Below are positions 59,303 to 64,000 of a stretch of 64,000 nt of DNA, in pieces. A program made the translations under genes and the position numbers. Positions within the stretch are counted from its first letter, which is position 1; each line of letters opens with the position of its first letter. Below the pieces are notes generated by a model. The model was not told the DNA's origin. It made no database searches and worked only from the letters and a program-made list of their open reading frames with translations. The stretch is from Thalassotalea sp. HSM 43 (GTDB lineage Bacteria > Pseudomonadota > Gammaproteobacteria > Enterobacterales > Alteromonadaceae). Location of the stretch: the NCBI RefSeq assembly GCF_004752005.1, contig NZ_CP038493.1, forward strand, positions 1,326,302-1,390,301, given 5' to 3'.

Positions 59303-61222
59303 TTATTTTTCACTACCGGAGGTGACCTGATAATTTAGTGGAATTGCACGGTTTTGTTCAATGATTGGAACAAACTCGCGTTGCATATTAACCATCTTCG
59401 CAGCGCAGTTATTGGCAGGGCCGGTATTCTTAAAGCGGCGGTTTACTTCAATGAAACGGGTTCGGTGAGTATATAGTGTACCATAAAAGATATTATGTTC
59501 ATTGATGATCACCTGATTCGGAAATTCCTCAACCTTAATGTTCTCAGGTAAAATCAGAATCAATGTATCGTCTAGCATGCCATTTTTACAAGATAGATAG
59601 TTGGTGACAACTTCTTGTTCTGGGAAATACAGTAAATCTTCTAGATTACTTAGACGCTCCCAAAGCGGCGCATAGTCAATGTAGCCATTTTGATTCAAAT
59701 CGACAAAGCCTTGCTTTTTATATTCAAACTTATAGACGTAAGTTGCTTCGCGCGGGCTCGGATCATTGGTCAATTTTGACACCTCCCCTTTACTATCCCC
59801 CCAGGAAAGTAAATCAGCAAAATGTTGGACTTGCTGCTCAGGTGTTAATTGCCTATGTATTTGACGGGCATCGATGGCGTTATAACCATGATGTTCAAAA
59901 TAAAACGTGCCTGATAAATCGCCCTGCTCTGAAATACGCCCAGTAAAACGCAATCTTTGGCCATTATCACGATGATGAGGCAACGGCGTATATTTGAAAT
60001 CCTGTTTATAGTTGCTCACCAATACCGGTTTACTGGTTAAGTTTTTCGCCAATAATTCAAACGGCATGACATCATTGGTGCTATCAACAAATGTTTGCCA
60101 CTCTGGTAAATAGGTAATGACATGATTAAAGGCCGACGCCACCGGTGTGTGTGGTAACGAATAAAAGTTGCCATCGTGAACCAGCGCCATATGACTGGTT
60201 ATATTTTTCGCCTGCAGCAAATCCTCATACAAGCTCGCATGGTCTTTACAATCACCATAACCTGAATCAATTATTTCCGTCGTCGGGCGTGGAGTATATC
60301 CACCGAGTGTCAAACAGTTGTCGGCAACATAATCTATATTGTCTGACACCCAGTTATACAGTAACTTGGCTTGCAATTTTTTATCGCTCGTCTGTGCTGT
60401 TATGCGTTGTGCAAGGTCAATAACCTGCTTATCTAGAGAGGTCGGTTTTTGTAATTGCTGAGAAAACGCCGCAACGTACTTTTCATAGTTAATGAAGCTG
60501 CTGATCATAATACCGACTTCAGTATTACTATTGGCAATCGAGAAATCATTGCGCTCGCTTTCAAAAGGTGAGTAATTGCTGTAGTGAATATTAATTCGAT
60601 GCGCGCCATTGATTTGCTCAGTGGTAGCATTAACATCGTTAAGCTGGGTGTAGTAATTCATATCACGAGGTAAGGTAACCGTCATATGAACATCTTTGTA
60701 GCCTACATTAGCGTAAAACTTTTGCTCTATTGCAAAGTGCTGATCAAATAGTGCAACTTTATCGGCTTGGCTCGTCCTTAAGTAGATGCCATCGCCAACT
60801 TCAAGCTGCTCAAAATCAAAGTTCACTTGCGTCTTTGCGGTAAGGATTGGCTTGTTAGATGACGGATTTTGCACCGGTGAAAACTGCACTTGTTCATCAC
60901 GCAGATTTATCTGCTCACCAGTTTCCTTAATAATACGGGCATCAATCACCGCAAACTGTTGCACATCATTGAGATATTCTAGGGTATAGGAACGTAATTT
61001 TTTTACGCCTGACTCGGTTAACGCCTTTATAAAATATTCGTCGTTTTTAGTTATCCGATAATCTTCACCGATTTGATAATCAACATTATAAATCTCGTAG
61101 CGCGTATCGATATCCATAATGATATCCCTTTGCGGTATAACAATGTCTGCTCTGACAGGCACAGTTATGACCATCAGCGCAAGCAAAGAGATGTAAATAG
61201 ATAGTTGTTTCGACAATTTCAT
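59303..61222 (-). CDS. Secreted DUF3857 / transglutaminase-like protein
   Basis: A 639-residue exported protein. Signal peptide to about 25 (MKLSKQLSIYISLLALMVIT, then VPVRADI), a DUF3857 domain (about 40-220), and a transglutaminase-like domain (about 270-390) with Cys in SGYGDCKDHASLYEDLL, His in SAFNHVITYL and Asp in WQTFVDSTND. A DUF3858-like beta-rich C-terminal part follows. All three catalytic-type residues are present. It is probably periplasmic; the substrate is unknown. It precedes the GGDEF-EAL gene by 119 bp on the same strand, so the two may be co-transcribed. Confidence 0.9.
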   Translation of the reverse strand: MKLSKQLSIYISLLALMVITVPVRADIVIPQRDIIMDIDTRYEIYNVDYQIGEDYRITKNDEYFIKALTESGVKKLRSYTLEYLNDVQQFAVIDARIIKETGEQINLRDEQVQFSPVQNPSSNKPILTAKTQVNFDFEQLEVGDGIYLRTSQADKVALFDQHFAIEQKFYANVGYKDVHMTVTLPRDMNYYTQLNDVNATTEQINGAHRINIHYSNYSPFESERNDFSIANSNTEVGIMISSFINYEKYVAAFSQQLQKPTSLDKQVIDLAQRITAQTSDKKLQAKLLYNWVSDNIDYVADNCLTLGGYTPRPTTEIIDSGYGDCKDHASLYEDLLQAKNITSHMALVHDGNFYSLPHTPVASAFNHVITYLPEWQTFVDSTNDVMPFELLAKNLTSKPVLVSNYKQDFKYTPLPHHRDNGQRLRFTGRISEQGDLSGTFYFEHHGYNAIDARQIHRQLTPEQQVQHFADLLSWGDSKGEVSKLTNDPSPREATYVYKFEYKKQGFVDLNQNGYIDYAPLWERLSNLEDLLYFPEQEVVTNYLSCKNGMLDDTLILILPENIKVEEFPNQVIINEHNIFYGTLYTHRTRFIEVNRRFKNTGPANNCAAKMVNMQREFVPIIEQNRAIPLNYQVTSGSEK

Positions 61223-61369
61223 ATGAGTCCGTTCGGCACCAGTACATACTAACTGCTCTAGAGTAACCTATTTCTGTTGCCGCGCAAAACCACAGATTAA
61301 AGTTAATAAATGTGAGCGTCTGTGTTGATAGCGTCGTGATTAAATTTAGCGACTCAACATCATGCTAGA

Positions 61370-61585
61370 TGAATACATGGATGTGCGGGGTGAATACTTA
61401 GATGTGCGGGGTGAATACATGGATGTATGAAATAAAAAATCTCCTGGAGAGATTTTTCTTTGCGAAGCTACCCTGCATCATGCAGGGTGAATACACGGAT
61501 GTATGAAATAAAAAATCTCCTGGAGAGATTTTTCTTTGCGAAGCTACCCTGCATCATGCAGGGTGAATACACGGATGTATGAAAC
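61370..61585. repeat. 76-bp tandem repeat with internal hairpins
   Basis: Two full 76-bp copies (61411-61486 and 61487-61562) and a partial third (61563-61585) are preceded by two 21-bp partial units (61370-61390 and 61391-61411, TGAATACATGGATGTGCGGG type). Each 76-bp unit holds three foldable parts: ATACAT-gg-ATGTAT (second copy ATACAC), the stem AAAAATCTC / GAGATTTTT, and ACCCTGCAT-c-ATGCAGGGT. The rest of the 418-bp gap 61223-61640 shows no gene. Confidence 0.93.
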
Positions 61586-61616
61586 AAAAAGGGCTCCACT
61601 AGGGAGCCCTTTTTTA
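61586..61616 (-). terminator. Terminator of the S10 operon after rpsQ
   Basis: AGGGCTCC-actag-GGAGCCCT with A- and T-runs lies 25 bp beyond the rpsQ stop. It ends the S10 operon before the inserted genes. Confidence 0.92.
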
Positions 61617-61640
61617 TTCTTTAAGTACAATCGTGTGAGA

Positions 61641-61889
61641 TTATGCTTTGCTTACTACATCAACCAAAGTCCAAGACTTTGATTTTGAAATAGGAGCACA
61701 TTCACGGATTGTTACTACATCACCTTCGCTACATACGTTGGTTTCATCATGTGCTTTCAACTTAGTTGAACGGATCATGAATTTACCGTAGATAGGGTGC
61801 TTAACACGACGCTCGATCAGTACAGTGATAGACTTGTCCATTTTGTTACTGACAACGGTGCCTTGTAGAGTACGAATACTTTCGCTCAT
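61641..61889 (-). CDS. rpsQ: 30S ribosomal protein S17
   Basis: An 82-residue OB-fold primary 16S rRNA-binding protein. [40 protein letters not shown] and the end [13 protein letters not shown] are typical. Its ATG overlaps the rpmC stop by one base. It is the last gene of the S10 operon and is followed by a terminator instead of rplN. Confidence 0.99.
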   Translation of the reverse strand: MSESIRTLQGTVVSNKMDKSITVLIERRVKHPIYGKFMIRSTKLKAHDETNVCSEGDVVTIRECAPISKSKSWTLVDVVSKA

Positions 61890-62080
61890 TATGAAGCCGC
61901 CTTCTGATTTAGGATTGTCTTAACACGTGCGATATCGCGACGTACGTTACGTAGTAAATGCGTTTGAGCTAGCTGACCAGTGCTTGCTTGCATGCGGTAG
62001 TTAAACTGTTCACGCAATAGACTTAGCAATTCAGTATTAAGCTCTTCAATGCTTTTATCTTTTAGTTCACTAGCTTTCAT
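61889..62080 (-). CDS. rpmC: 50S ribosomal protein L29
   Basis: A 63-residue, two-helix protein near the peptide exit tunnel. [20 protein letters not shown] and the end [17 protein letters not shown] are standard. It overlaps both neighbours by one base (TAATG junctions), giving coupled translation with rplP and rpsQ. Confidence 0.99.
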   Translation of the reverse strand: MKASELKDKSIEELNTELLSLLREQFNYRMQASTGQLAQTHLLRNVRRDIARVKTILNQKAAS

Positions 62081-62493
62081 TACATTACCTTACGAGTTAC
62101 GAAAGTTGTTTTGAAAGGAAGTTTAGCAGCTGCTAATGCAAATGCTTCACGTGCTAGCTCTTCGCTTACACCTTCCATTTCATAAAGAACGCGACCAGGT
62201 TGGATTTGACAAACCCAATACTCAACGCCACCTTTACCTTTACCCATACGAACCTCAAGAGGTTTTTTGGTAATTGGCTTATCAGGGAAAACTCGAATCC
62301 AAATTTTACCTTGACGTTTAACGTGACGAGTCATCGCACGACGAGCTGCTTCGATTTGACGAGCAGTCATACGACCACGCTCAACAGATTTCAAACCGAA
62401 CGAACCGAAGTTTACAGTGCTACCAGTGTGAGCAAGACCACGGTTACGCAGTTTCATCTGCTTGCGGAATTTAGTACGTTTTGGTTGTAACAT
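62080..62493 (-). CDS. rplP: 50S ribosomal protein L16
   Basis: A 137-residue protein near the A-site t[23 protein letters not shown], the signature [20 protein letters not shown] and [20 protein letters not shown] are present. Between rpsC and rpmC. Confidence 0.99.
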   Translation of the reverse strand: MLQPKRTKFRKQMKLRNRGLAHTGSTVNFGSFGLKSVERGRMTARQIEAARRAMTRHVKRQGKIWIRVFPDKPITKKPLEVRMGKGKGGVEYWVCQIQPGRVLYEMEGVSEELAREAFALAAAKLPFKTTFVTRKVM

Positions 62494-62504
62494 GAGTTAT
62501 TTCC

Positions 62505-63200
62505 TTACTTACTGCTCTTGCCTTTGCCTTTTCTCTTCGGCTTAGCTGGTGCTTCTGCCTGTAGAGGCATACCACCGATAACTTCACCTTTGAAGATCCA
62601 GACTTTAACACCAATAACACCATAGGTAGTGTCAGCACGAGCGGTTGCGTAATCGATATCAGCACGCAAAGTGTGTAATGGTACACGACCTTCACGATAC
62701 CACTCAGCACGTGCGATATCCGCACCACCAAGACGACCACTAACCTGTACTTTGATACCCTTGGCACCTAGACGCATAGCGTTCTGTACGGCACGCTTCA
62801 TAGCACGACGGAACATAACACGACGCTCTAATTGGCTCGCGATGCTGTCAGCTACTAGTTGCGCATCCATTTCTGGCTTGCGAACTTCAGCGATGTTAAT
62901 TTGCGCAGGAACACCAGCGATTAGAGAAACTTTCTTACGAAGTTTTTCTACGTCTTCGCCTTTCTTACCAATCACAACACCAGGACGTGCAGTGTGGATA
63001 GTAACGCGAATAGACTTAGCTGGACGCTCAATAACAATTTTCGATAATGATGCACGCTTTAACTCTTCAGTAAGGTAAGCACGAACTTCGTGATCACCTT
63101 TGATGTTAGCGGCATACTCTTTAGTATTTGCATACCAAGTAGACGCGAAAGGTTTCGTGATACCTAAGCGAATACCGGTAGGATGTACTTTCTGACCCAT
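62505..63200 (-). CDS. rpsC: 30S ribosomal protein S3
   Basis: A 231-residue mRNA-entry protein. [20 protein letters not shown], the KH domain with [20 protein letters not shown], and the C-terminal [20 protein letters not shown] are present. The very basic end ([10 protein letters not shown]) is lineage-typical. Between rplV and rplP. Confidence 0.99.
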   Translation of the reverse strand: MGQKVHPTGIRLGITKPFASTWYANTKEYAANIKGDHEVRAYLTEELKRASLSKIVIERPAKSIRVTIHTARPGVVIGKKGEDVEKLRKKVSLIAGVPAQINIAEVRKPEMDAQLVADSIASQLERRVMFRRAMKRAVQNAMRLGAKGIKVQVSGRLGGADIARAEWYREGRVPLHTLRADIDYATARADTTYGVIGVKVWIFKGEVIGGMPLQAEAPAKPKRKGKGKSSK

Positions 63201-63211
63201 TCGAATATCTC

Positions 63212-63544
63212 CTAGCTATCAGATACAACCACAGTAATGTGGCTAGTACGCTTAAGGATACGATCCGCGCGACCTTTCGCACGAGGTTTAATACGCTTCA
63301 TTGTTGGACCATCGTCAACCATGATGGTTTTAACGATTAGTTCATCAATGTCTGCACCTTCATTGTGTTCAGCGTTAGCGATTGCACTGTTAAGTACTTT
63401 CTTCACTAGATCTGCAGCAGACTTGTTGCTGTATTCTAGGATTTCAAGTGCTTTCTCAACGTGTAAACCGCGGATTTGGTCAACGACCAAACGAGCTTTT
63501 TGAGCTGAACCACGGGCAAATTTATGTTTAGCGATAGCTTCCAT
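63212..63544 (-). CDS. rplV: 50S ribosomal protein L22
   Basis: A 110-residue protein lining the exit tunnel with its beta-hairpin. [20 protein letters not shown] and the tunnel hairpin [20 protein letters not shown] are typical. Between rpsS and rpsC. Confidence 0.99.
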   Translation of the reverse strand: MEAIAKHKFARGSAQKARLVVDQIRGLHVEKALEILEYSNKSAADLVKKVLNSAIANAEHNEGADIDELIVKTIMVDDGPTMKRIKPRAKGRADRILKRTSHITVVVSDS

Positions 63545-63555
63545 TTAATTTCCCC

Positions 63556-63846
<291 letters not shown>

Positions 63847-63863
63847 TTAATTAAAAATTAGTA

Positions 63864-64000
63864 CTACTTAGTACGACGACGTACGATGAACTTGTCAGTA
63901 CGCTTGTTCTTACGAGTCTTGTAGCCTTTAGTAGGTACGCCCCATGGAGATACAGGGTGACGACCACCAGAAGTACGACCTTCACCACCACCGTGTGGGT
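63864..64000 (-). CDS. rplB: 50S ribosomal protein L2 (C-terminal part, cut by window end)
   Basis: The last 45 residues of L2 are visible: [20 protein letters not shown], then the basic tail ending KFIVRRRTK before a TAG stop at 63864-63866. The conserved peptidyl-transferase-proximal His region lies at the edge. The 5' part continues beyond the window. Gene order rplB-rpsS-rplV is that of the S10 operon. Confidence 0.97.
   Translation of the reverse strand, partial: PHGGGEGRTSGGRHPVSPWGVPTKGYKTRKNKRTDKFIVRRRTK

Noticed and set aside
61370-61585. CRISPR array
   Set aside because: The copies are directly abutting tandem repeats without unique spacers, and no cas genes are present.
57200-61640. 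The inserted segment as a transposon or integron cassette
   Set aside because: No transposase, integrase, terminal inverted repeats or target duplication can be seen; the repeat is on one side only.

Overview
The window is a 64 kb piece of a gammaproteobacterial chromosome. Gene content and order (glnA-glnL-glnG, efp/epmB next to groES-groEL/fxsA/cutA/dsbD, aroQ-accB-accC, yihY-dtd-yiiD, a long S10/spc/alpha ribosomal block), the moderate GC content and the marine-type extras (PEP-CTERM protein, GlyGly-CTERM-like subtilase, Ca-binding repeats) fit the Alteromonadales, most likely Colwelliaceae (Colwellia/Thalassotalea-like). The family-level placement is inference. No tRNA, rRNA, transposase, integrase, phage or CRISPR locus was recognised.

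Layout. Positions 0.2-5.6 kb hold a minus-strand operon-like run: YihY membrane protein, prolyl iminopeptidase, D-aminoacyl-tRNA deacylase, a GNAT/hot-dog fusion, an NAD-dependent epimerase-like protein, a 77-residue membrane protein and a sorbosone-dehydrogenase-like lipoprotein. Positions 5.7-10.6 kb hold small membrane and periplasmic proteins, Fe superoxide dismutase and the GTPase TypA/BipA. Positions 10.7-15.7 kb are the nitrogen-control locus: glnA behind a good sigma-54 promoter and NtrC-type site, a DUF4124 protein, then NtrB and NtrC with an NtrC-type operator just before ntrB. Positions 15.7-19 kb carry a MerC-like metal protein behind a Zur-like palindrome and the EF-P beta-lysylation set (epmA, efp, epmB). 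Positions 19-30.4 kb run through envelope proteins, groESL behind a sigma-32-type promoter, fxsA, cutA, dsbD, aroQ-accBC, a 55-residue Cys-rich protein and a PEP-CTERM protein with its own sigma-54 promoter. Positions 30.4-35.4 kb are two translationally coupled secreted subtilases. Positions 35.9-48 kb are metabolic genes: an MFS pump, MOSC protein, pabA, PilZ, astC-astA-astD with a DUF1338 protein, CstA, OsmC-like and a PrkB-like kinase.

From 48.3 kb to the end the minus strand carries the ribosomal block: rplQ, rpoA, rpsD, rpsK, rpsM (alpha operon), rpmJ back to rplN (spc operon), then rpsQ back to rplB (end of the S10 operon; rplB is cut by the window edge). The main surprise is at the S10/spc boundary. 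rpsQ and rplN, normally adjacent, are separated by about 4.8 kb containing a membrane GGDEF-EAL protein, a secreted DUF3857/transglutaminase-like protein, terminators on both sides, a 76-bp tandem repeat and an extended -10 promoter for the downstream spc genes.

Regulatory themes visible in the sequence are sigma-54 (glnA and the PEP-CTERM gene), NtrC autoregulation, sigma-32 (groESL) and possible zinc control (MerC-like). Many transcription units end in clear hairpin plus T-run terminators, several of them bidirectional between convergent genes.
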